Shown: positions 1 through 9,207 of the stretch, piece by piece
How the letters are laid out: each line of letters opens with the position of its first letter
Numbering within the stretch: position 1 is the first letter of the stretch
Assembly (NCBI RefSeq): GCF_018916875.1
Contig: NZ_JAHLNO010000024.1
Coordinates: 1 to 64,000 of the forward strand
Length of the DNA: 64,000 bases
From: Virgibacillus proomii
GTDB taxonomy: Bacteria; Bacillota; Bacilli; Bacillales; Amphibacillaceae
Direction of reading: 5' to 3'
Translations under genes and position numbers: made by a program
Notes under the pieces: model-generated
The model's input: only the letters and a program-made list of their open reading frames with translations
Database searches by the model: none
Told to the model about the DNA's origin: nothing

Positions 1-154
1 ATCTCCTACTGAATGTTAGTACCTAGAAGGGTATGACCTAAAGGCCCTTGAACGAATCGGGCATTTAGGTGCCGTTTTCTCCCACTTAGACCCTTTTGTA
101 TCAACTCGAGGCTCTTGAAGTGGGAGTCTTACGGCACCTTACATACGGGATAAA
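1..154 (+). repeat. Dispersed repeat family A, copy A1 (cut by window start)
   Basis: The stretch matches other copies in this window at 34.6, 54.9 and 60.4 kb. It holds the conserved core CGGGCATTTAGGTGCCG followed by a nested inverted repeat, with outer arms AGGTGCCGT and ACGGCACCT and inner arms TCCCACTT and AAGTGGGA, and ends in the shared ACGGGATAAA-type terminus. It carries the longer version of the internal segment (GGGTATGACCTAAAGGCC), also seen in the copies at 8.1 and 60.4 kb. No coding potential. The left hairpin lies outside the window. Confidence 0.8.
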
Positions 155-162
155 AACATTAG

Positions 163-198
163 AAGACCCCCTACTATTGTGAAATAAGGGGGTGAGTC
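163..198 (-). terminator. Probable terminator after yneF
   Basis: Arms ACCCCCT (166-172) and AGGGGGT (187-193) can pair, extended by flanking AAGAC/GTCTT. It lies 40 bases past the yneF stop on the minus strand. The U-tract is broken, so termination may be weak. Confidence 0.5.
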
Positions 199-238
199 TT
201 TACAAGTTATAAACACTACGAAATATATCAATAAGTGC

Positions 239-460
239 TTACTTATCAGCTTGGTTGTTCATTGCACGCATCATTTGATTGATTTTCTTTTTGGATGGTT
301 TTTGTCCCATTTGCATCATTAAAGTTCGTAGCATTTGCTCATTAATCGGTGGATTCTTTTTTAAATAGCTCATCATATATTTTCTGGCAATAAAAAATCC
401 AAGAGCAACACCAATTATTAACGCTGCTACAGCAATTAATACGACCCAAATCGTCTCCAT
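239..460 (-). CDS. yneF: YneF family small membrane protein (UPF0154)
   Basis: This 73-residue protein has one N-terminal membrane segment (about residues 4-24, rich in V, A, I and L) followed by a basic cytoplasmic tail with the family's [24 protein letters not shown] stretch. Length and layout match YneF of Bacillus subtilis, a conserved protein of unknown function. The ATG is set by a strong AGGAGG ribosome site at 471-476, ten bases upstream. It follows sirA by 45 bases, in the same order as in B. subtilis, so co-transcription is likely. Confidence 0.9.
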   Translation of the reverse strand: METIWVVLIAVAALIIGVALGFFIARKYMMSYLKKNPPINEQMLRTLMMQMGQKPSKKKINQMMRAMNNQADK

Positions 461-505
461 GAAAAGCTTTCCTCCTTCGTGTTGTCTCTTATACAGTATA
501 GTAAA

Positions 506-961
506 TCAACGAAAAGAAAACAATACTTCTTCTTCCGTTTGCCTGTATTTTAGAAATGGAGTTATCCAGCCAAAATTACATATATTTTCACCAACTATAA
601 AAAGCATTGGTTCATATCTACGTAACATTGGAAATAGTAACTCCTCAGCATCTTCCAAGGTTTCACATCGAAATTTTAACTGTCTCTCATCAATATGTAA
701 AGAAATAAACGCTTCTCTATTATATAGTTTCATATTTCGTTTGTCGATATAATCGATGCAATTTATATGTTTTTGTTGTTTCATATATGCTACAATCTCT
801 TCACGATAAAAACGATACGTAATATATTCAAATTGTTTTCTTAAATCCATCCGATAAGGCTGCTTTTTATATTCTTTTAAAAATCGATATAACATCCCGC
901 TCTTGTGAAAATAACGAATCGCCACTTCTTCAGTTAACCAATAAATAGAATACGTATACAT
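506..961 (-). CDS. sirA: SirA, sporulation inhibitor of DnaA replication initiation
   Basis: The product (151 residues from this start) aligns with B. subtilis SirA (YneE), which binds domain I of DnaA and blocks new replication rounds once sporulation starts. The N-terminus YTYSIYWLTEEVAIRYF resembles YTYLIKEEFANHYF of SirA, and the C-terminus keeps an FGWITP stretch like its YGWLNP. The frame is open 18 codons further up, but the ATG at 961 is preceded by GGAGGTAAAGGCG and matches the known N-terminus, so it is preferred. A Spo0A-type box lies upstream, as expected for a gene induced by phosphorylated Spo0A. Confidence 0.85.
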   Translation of the reverse strand: MYTYSIYWLTEEVAIRYFHKSGMLYRFLKEYKKQPYRMDLRKQFEYITYRFYREEIVAYMKQQKHINCIDYIDKRNMKLYNREAFISLHIDERQLKFRCETLEDAEELLFPMLRRYEPMLFIVGENICNFGWITPFLKYRQTEEEVLFSFR

Positions 962-1205
962 CGCCTTTACCTCCTCCATTAATAATCCCTTTAAATGACC
1001 ATTTAGACACTTCATCCTTATCTTATATTGGAAGTTACTTTTCTTTCGTAACTTTACGTGAAGATGTTCTTAAAAGATTCTCACCAGCAATTTATTGCTC
1101 CAATCAGTCTTTTAATAGTGGTCATTAATCTCTCCTACTTACTCTCCGATTAATATACGAAAAGAGTAGTGGTTTTCTCTTTTAATATGGGATAGAGTAA
1201 AAACT

Positions 1206-1271
1206 ATTATACAGATTCTATGATTAAAAAACTGTCACATTATAAAAAAATTAACCACTTCTTTTGTCGAA
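1206..1271 (-). promoter_or_regulatory. Candidate Spo0A-controlled promoter of sirA
   Basis: On the minus strand there is a TATAAT at 1211-1206, a GTGACA at 1238-1233 with a long 21-base spacer, and a TTCGACAAAA (1271-1262), the reverse of the 0A box TTTTGTCGAA. Long-spaced sigma-A promoters with nearby 0A boxes are known for Spo0A-activated genes such as spoIIG. The distance to the sirA start (about 245 bases) is long; the assignment is inference. Confidence 0.4.
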
Positions 1272-1343
1272 GTATTGCTGTAGACGGATTTTTATAGGTT
1301 TATTGCTACAATCGAAAAGCCCAGCCTATGCTTAATTTCTCCA

Positions 1344-1438
1344 ATTAGAAAAAACTTGGCTTGTCGCCAAGTTTTTATGGCGAAAGCTATAGTTTTTCTT
1401 ATACTATAAAGCCTAAAGTTTTATTCTTTCCTATAGTG
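1344..1438 (+). repeat. Dispersed repeat family B, copy B1
   Basis: This is one of seven copies of a 93-base element. It has the hairpin ACTTGGC-TTGTC-GCCAAGT (1354-1372) and three alternating ACTATA/TATAGT boxes. Its ACTATAGG end adjoins the U-tract of the tkt terminator. Read on the minus strand the element itself ends in a hairpin followed by TTTTTTCTAAT, so it could act as a second terminator. Confidence 0.85.
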
Positions 1439-1475
1439 CAAAAATAGAATGGCCTAAAACTAGACCATTCTATTC
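1438..1475 (-). terminator. Terminator of tkt
   Basis: A ten-pair stem AATAGAATGG (1443-1452) / CCATTCTATT (1465-1474) lies directly after the tkt stop and is followed on the minus strand by TTTTTGC, then by repeat B1. Confidence 0.8.
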
Positions 1476-1476
1476 G

Positions 1477-3480
1477 TTAGTTTATTAGTGATTCCACATG
1501 CTTCACAACATTCTCTACAGTAAATCCATATTCTTCTATCACTTTTTCACCTTTTGCAGAAGCACCAAATGTATGGATACCCATTATTTTACCATGTTCG
1601 CCAACATAACGTTCCCAGCCGAATGGAGCAGCCATTTCAATAGCAACTCGATTTTTAACTTCAGGAGGAAGAACTTTCGTTTTGTAACTCTCATCTTGAG
1701 CATTAAAACGATCCCAGGATGGTATGCTAACAACGCGTACGTCGATATTTTTTTCTTTAAGTACTGCTTGTGCACGAATAGCTAATTGTACTTCAGAACC
1801 AGTTGCTAACAATATCGCATCTGGAGTTTCTTTTTCAGTATCACTAATAATGTATGCACCTTTTTTAACACCTTCATATGCATGCTCTTTCGTCCCTGGT
1901 AGAGTTGGCAAGTTCTGTCTACTTAGAACAAGTGCTGTTGGTGTATCTTTAGATTCTAATGCTAAGCGCCAAGCAGCTTGTGTTTCATTACCGTCTGCTG
2001 GTCTAATTAGTGATAACCCTGGCAGAGCTCTTAATGAAGCCAGGTGTTCAATTGGTTCATGAGTTGGGCCATCTTCTCCTACTGCAATGGAATCATGCGT
2101 TAGTACATAAGTTACAGGCGCTTTCATTAATGCAGCAAGTCGAATGGAAGGACGCAAATAATCGTTAAATACGAAGAAGGTACCACCAAAAACGCGTAAT
2201 CCTCCATGTAATGCCATACCATTTAATGCAGCCCCCATTGCATGTTCACGTACCCCAAACCAAATATTTCTACCGGCATAATTCTGACGGGAGAAATCAT
2301 CTTCATCATTAATCGTTGTTTTATTAGATCCTGCTAAGTCAGCGCTACCCCCAAAGAAGTTAGGTACAGCTTTAGCAATAGCATTCAAAACTTTACCTGA
2401 AGATGCTCTTGTAGCAAGTGCAGCTTCTTCCGGATCAAATTGTGGCAGCTCCTTATCCCAACCTTCAGGCAGTTCATTATTTATTGCCAGTTCAAATTCC
2501 CTTGCTAATTCTGGATACTTTTCTCTATACTTATTTAAAATCTCATTCCATTCTTTTTCTAATGCTTGTCCTTTTTTAACGATCTTTTCATTAAAGTCTT
2601 CGTATACTTCTTCTGGAACATAGAAGTCTTCATGTGTCCATTTATAAAATTCTTTAGTTAACTTCACTTCATCTTTACCAAGTGGAGAACCGTGAGAAGC
2701 AGAGGAAGCGGATTTGTTTGGTGATCCGTAACCAATTATCGTTTTTACCTCAATCAGTGTCGGTTGCTCGGTATTTTCCTGAGCAGTTTTGATTGCTTCC
2801 CGAATTGAATTTACATCATTTCCGTCTTTTACAGTTAATACTTGCCAACCATATGCTTTAAAACGCTGTTCGGTATTTTCTGAGAATGAGCGATGAAGGT
2901 CACCATCAAGTGAAATGTCATTAGAATCATAAAGAGCTATCAATTTACCTAAGCCTAAATGACCTGCCAGTGATGCCGCTTCATGTGAAATACCTTCCAT
3001 TAAATCTCCATCACTAACTAATGCATACGTATAATGATCAACAACTTCTAAGTCATCCTTGTTAAATTTTGCTGCAAGATGAGCTTCTGCCATTGCCATA
3101 CCCACTGCCATAGCAATACCTTGTCCTAATGGCCCGGTTGTAGCTTCAACTCCATCTGTATGATGAACCTCTGGATGACCAGGTGTTTTCGATCCCCATT
3201 GACGGAAAGATTTTACATCGTCTATAGTAATATCGTATCCTGATAAATGCAGTAGGCTATATAGTAACATCGATCCATGACCGGCTGATAGGATAAAACG
3301 ATCACGGTTAAACCATTTGGAATGCTTTGGATTATGGTTCATAAAATCCGTCCATAAGGTGTAAGCCATCGGCGCAGCTCCCATTGGAAGTCCCGGATGA
3401 CCTGAATTTGCATGTTCAATAGCATCAATCGACAAAGTTCGTATCGTATTAATTGATTTTTGTTCAATCTCATTTAACAT
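1477..3480 (-). CDS. tkt: Transketolase
   Basis: This 667-residue thiamine-diphosphate enzyme moves two-carbon ketol units between sugar phosphates in the pentose phosphate pathway. Visible family signatures are GHPGLPMG near residue 30, the TTGPLGQG loop near 115, the cofactor-binding SDGDLMEG near 155, and GVREHAMG of the central pyrimidine-binding domain. The frame extends 30 codons upstream, but the ATG at 3480 has an AAAGGAGA site and gives the standard N-terminus [20 protein letters not shown]. ynzC lies just upstream and sirA downstream, as in B. subtilis. Confidence 0.97.
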   Translation of the reverse strand: MLNEIEQKSINTIRTLSIDAIEHANSGHPGLPMGAAPMAYTLWTDFMNHNPKHSKWFNRDRFILSAGHGSMLLYSLLHLSGYDITIDDVKSFRQWGSKTPGHPEVHHTDGVEATTGPLGQGIAMAVGMAMAEAHLAAKFNKDDLEVVDHYTYALVSDGDLMEGISHEAASLAGHLGLGKLIALYDSNDISLDGDLHRSFSENTEQRFKAYGWQVLTVKDGNDVNSIREAIKTAQENTEQPTLIEVKTIIGYGSPNKSASSASHGSPLGKDEVKLTKEFYKWTHEDFYVPEEVYEDFNEKIVKKGQALEKEWNEILNKYREKYPELAREFELAINNELPEGWDKELPQFDPEEAALATRASSGKVLNAIAKAVPNFFGGSADLAGSNKTTINDEDDFSRQNYAGRNIWFGVREHAMGAALNGMALHGGLRVFGGTFFVFNDYLRPSIRLAALMKAPVTYVLTHDSIAVGEDGPTHEPIEHLASLRALPGLSLIRPADGNETQAAWRLALESKDTPTALVLSRQNLPTLPGTKEHAYEGVKKGAYIISDTEKETPDAILLATGSEVQLAIRAQAVLKEKNIDVRVVSIPSWDRFNAQDESYKTKVLPPEVKNRVAIEMAAPFGWERYVGEHGKIMGIHTFGASAKGEKVIEEYGFTVENVVKHVESLIN

Positions 3481-3540
3481 ATAGTTGTGTCTCCTTTCAT
3501 ATTTAAAGCTGTTTTCACCCTTTATCCATTCTATAACGAA

Positions 3541-3586
3541 ACCTACTTTGCTACAAGTGAAATCATGCACTTATAACCAAGTAGGT
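3541..3586 (-). other. Nested stem-loop in the tkt leader
   Basis: Outer arms ACCTACTT (3541-3548) and AAGTAGGT (3579-3586) enclose inner arms CAAGTG/CACTT(G). It sits between the ynzC stop and the tkt ribosome site, in the leader of any read-through or tkt transcript. No U-tract follows on the minus strand, so it is not a standard terminator. Function unknown. Confidence 0.45.
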
Positions 3587-3597
3587 CTATACATCTT

Positions 3598-3834
3598 CTA
3601 AAAACCATTATTATACTTTTTTTGTAAAGCTTTTACTTTTTTAGGTGTCACATCATTCCCCTCGGGGTCAACTACTTTCATTGATTTAAAGTGATTCTTA
3701 AATGAAGCTCTGACACCTTGTAAATATTCATGTCTTAATTTTTTTTGCTCATTTTGTTCTTTAATTGTAAGACCATCTGTTTTTGCTTTTCGTGCTAACT
3801 GATTAATTCGCTCTATTTTTGCTTTTGAAAGCAT
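3598..3834 (-). CDS. ynzC: YnzC family protein (DUF896/UPF0291)
   Basis: This 78-residue helical protein matches YnzC of B. subtilis: N-terminal two-helix hairpin (residues 1-45, LSKAKIERINQLARKAK) with the KLRHEYLQGVR motif, and a C-terminal VDPEGNDVTPKKVKALQKK. In B. subtilis it is the last gene of the LexA-controlled yneA-yneB-ynzC operon; its biochemical role is unknown. A GGGAGG site precedes the ATG. Here a 404-base gap separates it from yneB, so operon membership is less certain than in B. subtilis. Confidence 0.9.
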   Translation of the reverse strand: MLSKAKIERINQLARKAKTDGLTIKEQNEQKKLRHEYLQGVRASFKNHFKSMKVVDPEGNDVTPKKVKALQKKYNNGF

Positions 3835-4238
3835 TGATATTCCTCCCTACTAAATTAGCAATAGTATATGATACCATAATAATCGTATATTTAAAGGTTT
3901 CTGCTAGTAGAGGATGTTCAAAAAAATATAACATCATACGTTAGAAATAGGAAGTCTAGCACCCGAGTTAATTCAAAAAAATTTAGGGCTGAAGTATAAG
4001 TATGTCCAGGCTTTTGCCTAAGCCAAGGTTTGAAATTAGCTAAGTATTAGCTTGTTTCTAGCTCAGGTAATACTGCTTAATTGGAAACTGCACCTTGAGC
4101 TTCAGGGGGCTATTTACAATCTTTTTGAACATGCACTAGCAAGCTCTCTATTTACAATCTTAATCATTAATAAAATAAAAAGAAAAGAACTAAAATTAAT
4201 TCTTATCCATCTTATCTTACTGATAATATATATAATAT
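3835..4238. other. Gap between yneB and ynzC with an 11-bp inverted repeat
   Basis: No convincing gene is present. Two perfect 11-base arms, ATGTTCAAAAA (3914-3924) and TTTTTGAACAT (4122-4132), bracket about 200 bases, which might be a small non-autonomous mobile element. A weaker inverted pair (TAAGTATTAGC / TAATACTGCTTA) lies at 4040-4080. An open frame on the plus strand crosses into yneB and is considered antisense. Confidence 0.3.
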
Positions 4239-4993
<755 letters not shown>

Positions 4994-5018
4994 GATAATG
5001 GCCTCCTTATTCTATAAT

Positions 5019-5098
5019 AGAACCTTTGTTCGCCGTATTTAACCAAAGTATGTCACGAACATATGATCTTGTCAAGTGTTTTTTCGAACGAATGTTTG
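5019..5098. promoter_or_regulatory. Divergent SOS control region with three LexA boxes
   Basis: Box 1 GAACCTTTGTTC (5020-5031) is a perfect GAAC-N4-GTTC site. Box 2 GAACATATGATC (5057-5068) and box 3 GAACGAATGTTT (5086-5097) have one or two mismatches. On the minus strand TTGACA (5075-5070) and CATACT (5052-5047) form a sigma-A promoter with a 17-base spacer, and box 2 lies inside the spacer. Box 3 overlaps the likely -35 of lexA. The B. subtilis lexA-yneA region is arranged similarly. Confidence 0.9.
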
Positions 5099-5160
5099 CG
5101 TAACTTATTTTCTAATGGTAAACTAAGATTAATTAATTCTATGTGCGAGGTGATAGATAC

Positions 5161-5784
5161 ATGACTAAACTCTCCAAAAGACAGCAAATGATATTAGATT
5201 ATATTAAAGAAGAAGTTATGAATAAAGGTTATCCACCGTCTGTCCGCGAAATTGCAAAAGCAGTTGGCTTGGCGTCGAGTTCAACTGTTCACGGTCACTT
5301 AGCAAGACTTGAAGATAAGGGCTATATCAGAAGAGATCCTACCAAGCCAAGAGCAATTGAAATACTAGATGTAGGTGAAGATGCTTCGATTCACAAGGAA
5401 GAAGCACGTTACGTTCCGGTAATTGGAAAAGTTACTGCCGGTTTACCTATTACTGCAGTGGAGAATATTGAAGAATTTTTGCCAATACCAGTAAATAGTT
5501 CAAGCCCTGATGATAATTTGTTTGTTTTAGTGATTGAAGGGGAAAGTATGATAGAAGCAGGTATTTTAGATGGCGATATGGTAATTGTGAAGCAACAAAA
5601 CACTGCCGAAAATGGGGATATCGTCGTTGCCATGACCACGGAAAACGAAGCAACTGTTAAGCGTTTCTTTAAAGAAAAAGACCATTTTCGTCTACAACCT
5701 GAAAATTCGACGATGGATCCTTTAATTTATAAAGAAGTTACGATTTTAGGTAAAGTGATAGGCTTATATCGAAATATTCATTAA
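5161..5784 (+). CDS. lexA: LexA, SOS transcriptional repressor
   Basis: This 207-residue repressor has an N-terminal winged helix (residues 1-65, with [20 protein letters not shown]) and a C-terminal self-cleaving peptidase domain. The cleavage site is Ala93-Gly94 in TAGLP; the catalytic pair is Ser129 in GESM and Lys167 in EATVKRFF. RecA filaments trigger cleavage, releasing the boxes upstream of lexA, the yneB operon and recA. The frame is open from a GTG at 5143, but ATG 5161 has GAGGTGA eight bases upstream and gives the family's MTKLSKRQ start. It is the only intact plus-strand gene in the window. Confidence 0.97.
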   Translation: MTKLSKRQQMILDYIKEEVMNKGYPPSVREIAKAVGLASSSTVHGHLARLEDKGYIRRDPTKPRAIEILDVGEDASIHKEEARYVPVIGKVTAGLPITAVENIEEFLPIPVNSSSPDDNLFVLVIEGESMIEAGILDGDMVIVKQQNTAENGDIVVAMTTENEATVKRFFKEKDHFRLQPENSTMDPLIYKEVTILGKVIGLYRNIH

Positions 5785-5810
5785 AAAACTGCCATCTGGC
5801 AGTTTTTTTC
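5785..5810 (+). terminator. Terminator of lexA
   Basis: Stem AAACTGCC / GGCAGTTT (5786-5805, loop ATCT) followed by a T-run, starting directly after the stop codon. Confidence 0.9.
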
Positions 5811-5867
5811 TAGGTTAGCTTTCAAATGCTAAAAGTAAAAATCTTTTTATTAAACAAAAACTTTGGC

Positions 5868-6728
5868 TTACTTCGTATTCGGATCAGGTGAGTCATCCGA
5901 TGTTCTTAAAGCCCATAAAGGGGTATTATAAATATATTTTGGAGCCGGCTTTAGATGCGGTACCTCTCCAAAAGCAATTGGCTTGTCAACATAATTAAAG
6001 TTCCCATAGCCGTCCATACTTCTGCCATGTGCCCACCTTCCTGTTGCACTTGCTTCTCCTTGGGATAAATTGAAAAGCGTATAAGATACTTGCTGCTTTT
6101 CTAACTCCCGAGGAAATGTACTTGGCACAACAATGTTTTCCTTCTCTTCTAATTCACAAATCGCTGCGTACCATTGGTTTTGATGCATGGTATCTCTTGC
6201 TAATAACCACGAAAGCATATCTCTTACCCCGCGATCATTTGTCATCTCATATAATCGAGCTACTTGGAGGCGACCTTGTGATTCAGCATTCAAGTTTGCC
6301 CTAAAATCAGCTAGTAAATTTCCACTGGCAATGATATAATCTGCTGTCCAGCGGTTTCCAACACTATCTCCCGGCATCGCTCCGAGTCCGGAAACGATCG
6401 CGTGCTGTGGATTCGATCCACCAAGGATTGCAGCAATAATCGGGTCTTTAGCGGCGTCTTCCAATTCGACATCTGGTGCTCCATCTAATAATCTAGCTAT
6501 CATTGTGGCAATCATTTCTACGTGTGCGATTTCTTCTGTACCTGTATCCATTAATAAATCCTTGTATTTTCCATTACCACGCATATTCCATCCTTGAAAT
6601 AAATACTGCATCATTACTGAAATTTCACCAAACTGTCCCCCCAGTATTTCCTGTAACTTTTTCGCATATACCGGATCTGGTCGCTCTGGTTTAGCATGAT
6701 ACTGTAATTCCTTCACATGATAAAACAA
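5868..6728 (-). CDS. Manganese (non-heme) catalase
   Basis: The product (about 286 residues) belongs to the dimanganese catalase family, which splits hydrogen peroxide. A ferritin-like four-helix fold is indicated by the metal-ligand motifs GGQFGEISVMMQYLFQ (Glu35), TEEIAHVEM (Glu65/Glu66, His69), AESQGRLQVARLYE and ARDTMHQNQW. It resembles YdbD of B. subtilis. A GTG at 6737 is in frame, but a TTG at 6728 has AGGTGAG (6733-6739) just upstream and gives MFYHVKELQYHAKP, which lines up with the YdbD N-terminus; TTG is preferred on that basis. It faces lexA tail to tail. Confidence 0.88.
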   Translation of the reverse strand: MFYHVKELQYHAKPERPDPVYAKKLQEILGGQFGEISVMMQYLFQGWNMRGNGKYKDLLMDTGTEEIAHVEMIATMIARLLDGAPDVELEDAAKDPIIAAILGGSNPQHAIVSGLGAMPGDSVGNRWTADYIIASGNLLADFRANLNAESQGRLQVARLYEMTNDRGVRDMLSWLLARDTMHQNQWYAAICELEEKENIVVPSTFPRELEKQQVSYTLFNLSQGEASATGRWAHGRSMDGYGNFNYVDKPIAFGEVPHLKPAPKYIYNTPLWALRTSDDSPDPNTK

Positions 6729-6885
6729 ATAACTCACCTACTCTTTGTTGTTGGTTACGTTACATTAACTAGCCTATGTAGCAAGTAATTTGTCCTATGT
6801 TTCTTTTTATTAAGAGATACCTGTTAATTGTTTGTCTATATTCCAGTTCATTTAAAATTAATGGGTAATCTGTTTATCCTGTGGA

Positions 6886-6909
6886 AAGAGGGTTAAAAAG
6901 AACCCTCCT
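6886..6909 (-). terminator. Hairpin after the transposase remnant
   Basis: GAGGGTT (6888-6894) pairs with AACCCTC (6901-6907) with a six-base loop; on the minus strand TTTCC follows. It sits ten bases past the remnant's stop, so it may be its old terminator. Confidence 0.45.
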
Positions 6910-6917
6910 TCATTACC

Positions 6918-7470
6918 TTAAGTCAGTGTGGAAAAATCAGCACCATAGATTTCTTCATATACCTATTCATAACCAGTTTGTTCCCATTTGGGAATTGATC
7001 AGGTAACATTTTTCGAAAGTAATTTCAACTTCTTTGAATTTCTTTTAAACTTTACGATAGCTTTGGGTGAACAAAATCTTTGCTCTTAGGGCTTCACGAC
7101 CAAATATGATTCATTGTCTTAATTAAACGATTTAGGGACTCTGTATAGGTTTGTATGGGGGAATTGAAATAGTTGAATATTTCTTCTTCCCAATTATTCA
7201 TAGCCTTAACCAGATCTTCAAAATAAGTCATCAATTCTTTAGGTACATTTGAAAGCCAAATTTGATAGAGTTTATAGGCATCGTTGATTGCTCAGCTTTA
7301 TAGATGTCAAAGAATTGCTTTTTGAGTTCATAAGTCTGTCCAAACAATGTCACGTTTCGCTTGCATTGCCAGGTCAAAATATAGCTTGTTTTTTACCATG
7401 TTTATACAAGTTTGCAAGGGAACCACATTTGGGACAATGTGAAGGAGGTATAGCAGAACTAAGAATCTAC
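6918..7470 (-). pseudogene. ISL3-family transposase, decayed and internally deleted
   Basis: Fragments in different frames on the minus strand read as an ISL3-type transposase. A zinc-ribbon start (SHCPKCGSLANLYKHGKKQ, near 7440) is followed by C-terminal pieces typical of the family: TYELKKQFFDIYKAE, KELMTYFEDLVKAMNNWEEE, NYFNSPIQTYTESLNRLIK and GREALRAKILFTQSYRKV. In-frame stops and at least three frameshifts break it, and the catalytic middle is missing, so it is inactive. Terminal inverted repeats were not identified. Confidence 0.75.
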
Positions 7471-7684
7471 AGTCATATTCTCTTAAAGTTGGTAGATTAA
7501 TTATTGGTTAACATTTAAACTATCCTTTACTAAATATCGGTTTCTTAGTTAAAACTTGGTTTTTATTAAATTCTATTACCTTCATTTAATAATAAGAGCA
7601 CCTATCCCTACAATCCAAATACGAAAAGAAAAAGATACATAGGTAAAAATTAAATCGAGTCGTTTCCTAAAAATGTGAAAACTA

Positions 7685-7858
7685 CTAAAGCAAAATTATA
7701 AATAAAATAGCTAAAATATGATGCATATTTAAAAAAACAAAAACATTGTGAATGACACGTTCATCTGCTTTAGGAAAATTATCTTTTTTGCGTTTCTGTT
7801 TAAACACTTTATAACTTTCAAAAAGATAATTGCTACGAAACACCTGTAAGCACTTCAT
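7685..7858 (-). pseudogene. Possible remnant of a small membrane protein
   Basis: An ATG at 7858 with AAGGTGA eight bases upstream opens a 57-codon frame ending in a hydrophobic helix (NVFVFLNMHHILAILFIILL) preceded by a basic KQKRKKDNF stretch and DERV. Hydrophobic segments in other frames on either side (near 7900-7980 and 7560-7680) suggest a larger multi-span protein broken by frameshifts. I do not recognise the family; this could also be chance. Confidence 0.25.
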
Positions 7859-8059
7859 ACGAAAATTCACCTTAAAAAAATAAACAAGAAAATAATCTCC
7901 AGAACAGCACCTATAAAATTACAAGTAATTATAAAGAATGTCGTCCACTTTGTTAAATAGTTCCCTATTTTTTCTTCCTTTCACACTTATTAATCAATCC
8001 TTCAAGTTAAAGTAAAGATATCTTTGCAGTTGAGTAATCTTGTTTCTACCATATCCGAT

Positions 8060-8240
8060 TTATCCCACATCTAACCGGCAGTAAGACCTCTACCTAGAAG
8101 AGTGAGAAATCAAAAAGTCTAAGTGGAGGATAACGGAAAGTCAAAATGTCCGATTGGTTCAAGGGCCTTAGGTCATACCCTTGTTAACCATGAGTGGGGG
8201 ATAAAAGAAAAACCCCCACTCACGGAAGTTTTACTTTATA
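8060..8240 (-). repeat. Dispersed repeat family A, copy A2
   Basis: Reverse-oriented copy. The terminus TATCCCACATCTAACCGGCA and the ...TCTAAGTGGAGG... core are recognisable but diverged. The outer hairpin at the other end has a different sequence from other copies, with arms GAGTGGGGG (about 8193-8201) and CCCCCACTC (about 8214-8222), yet pairs just as well. It carries the longer internal segment. Confidence 0.7.
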
Positions 8241-8349
8241 AAAAAACGCCTGAGTTATTTCACTTCTCAGACATTGAAATGATAAATATTGTTTCTATGT
8301 TTTGTTTCGATATTCAGCTCGTTTTTTAGGTGTTTCATGGTTCTCTAGT

Positions 8350-9207
8350 TTAACCAACTGATAATCCGTTAATAAAACAATCAACAATTTCTTCTTCTAA
8401 CTGACTTAATTTACGATTTAGTTGAGTAGAAAGCTCATTAACCAAATTTAAACGGTTTCTTTGATGTTTTTCTGTTAACTCACAAATTAACTTCAATAAC
8501 TTTATATAAACCATAAAATCATCTTTAGATAATGGAGGTTCATGCGAAAGCACGTAGATTTCGGCATCAAACATTTCAATATTTTCTATGAGATGTCTAA
8601 CATTATCAATCTTATATTGTGGTTGTAGTGTGTAAATACTTGGATATAAGCAGTCCCCTAAGAAAAGTACTTTTTCTTCCTCTATAAAAATGAGTGATGA
8701 GTCATCAGAATGATCTCCACCTACATGTTTGACTACACACCGAATACTACCTAAATCAATCTCAAATTTTTCTTTAAACGTAATATTAGGTAAAGTGATG
8801 GTGATATTTCTGTCTACTCCAAATTCTTTTTTTATCATATCTGAACAAAACTGATTCTCTAAGCCTTTTTCTACACGATTATCTAAAGCTTCGTCTGACC
8901 AATCATATTCCATAATTTTTTCAAGATGCATTTTTGTGTTTTCATTTGCTATAGTTAACATATTCATCCGATTTGTTCCAAAGCTATGATCCCAATGCCA
9001 ATGTGTTAATATTACAGAATGATAATTGGTAATTTGACATTGGTCTAGTTCATCAAGAAATAACTTAGCATGTTTATCAGAATTTCCTGCATCTACAATT
9101 AAAGTTTGGTAGATCCCGCATATGGCAGCCAGTATTGGTCGATCTGTTTCAGGATCATGCGGTAAATAATGTATACGATTGGTTAGTTGTTTCAAATTTT
9201 TCTCCAT
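8350..9207 (-). CDS. MBL-fold metallo-hydrolase
   Basis: This 285-residue protein has the metallo-beta-lactamase fold: the HxHxDH metal motif in LTHWHWDHSFG (about residues 68-78), a following VGGDHSDDSS histidine, the LFLGDCLYP aspartate and a C-terminal LSHEPPLS histidine. The substrate cannot be read from sequence; the fold covers thiol-ester, lactone and phosphoester hydrolases. Its ATG overlaps the marR stop by one base (TAATG), so the two genes are translationally coupled, which suggests the regulator controls this enzyme. A GGGAG site precedes it. Confidence 0.85.
   Translation of the reverse strand: MEKNLKQLTNRIHYLPHDPETDRPILAAICGIYQTLIVDAGNSDKHAKLFLDELDQCQITNYHSVILTHWHWDHSFGTNRMNMLTIANENTKMHLEKIMEYDWSDEALDNRVEKGLENQFCSDMIKKEFGVDRNITITLPNITFKEKFEIDLGSIRCVVKHVGGDHSDDSSLIFIEEEKVLFLGDCLYPSIYTLQPQYKIDNVRHLIENIEMFDAEIYVLSHEPPLSKDDFMVYIKLLKLICELTEKHQRNRLNLVNELSTQLNRKLSQLEEEIVDCFINGLSVG

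Noticed and set aside
5143..5160. GTG start for lexA
   Set aside because: It precedes the ribosome site GAGGTGA that serves ATG 5161, and the longer N-terminus is not found in LexA proteins.
6888..6907. Terminal inverted repeat of the ISL3 remnant
   Set aside because: It is a compact hairpin rather than one end of a pair, and no matching copy was found on the far side.
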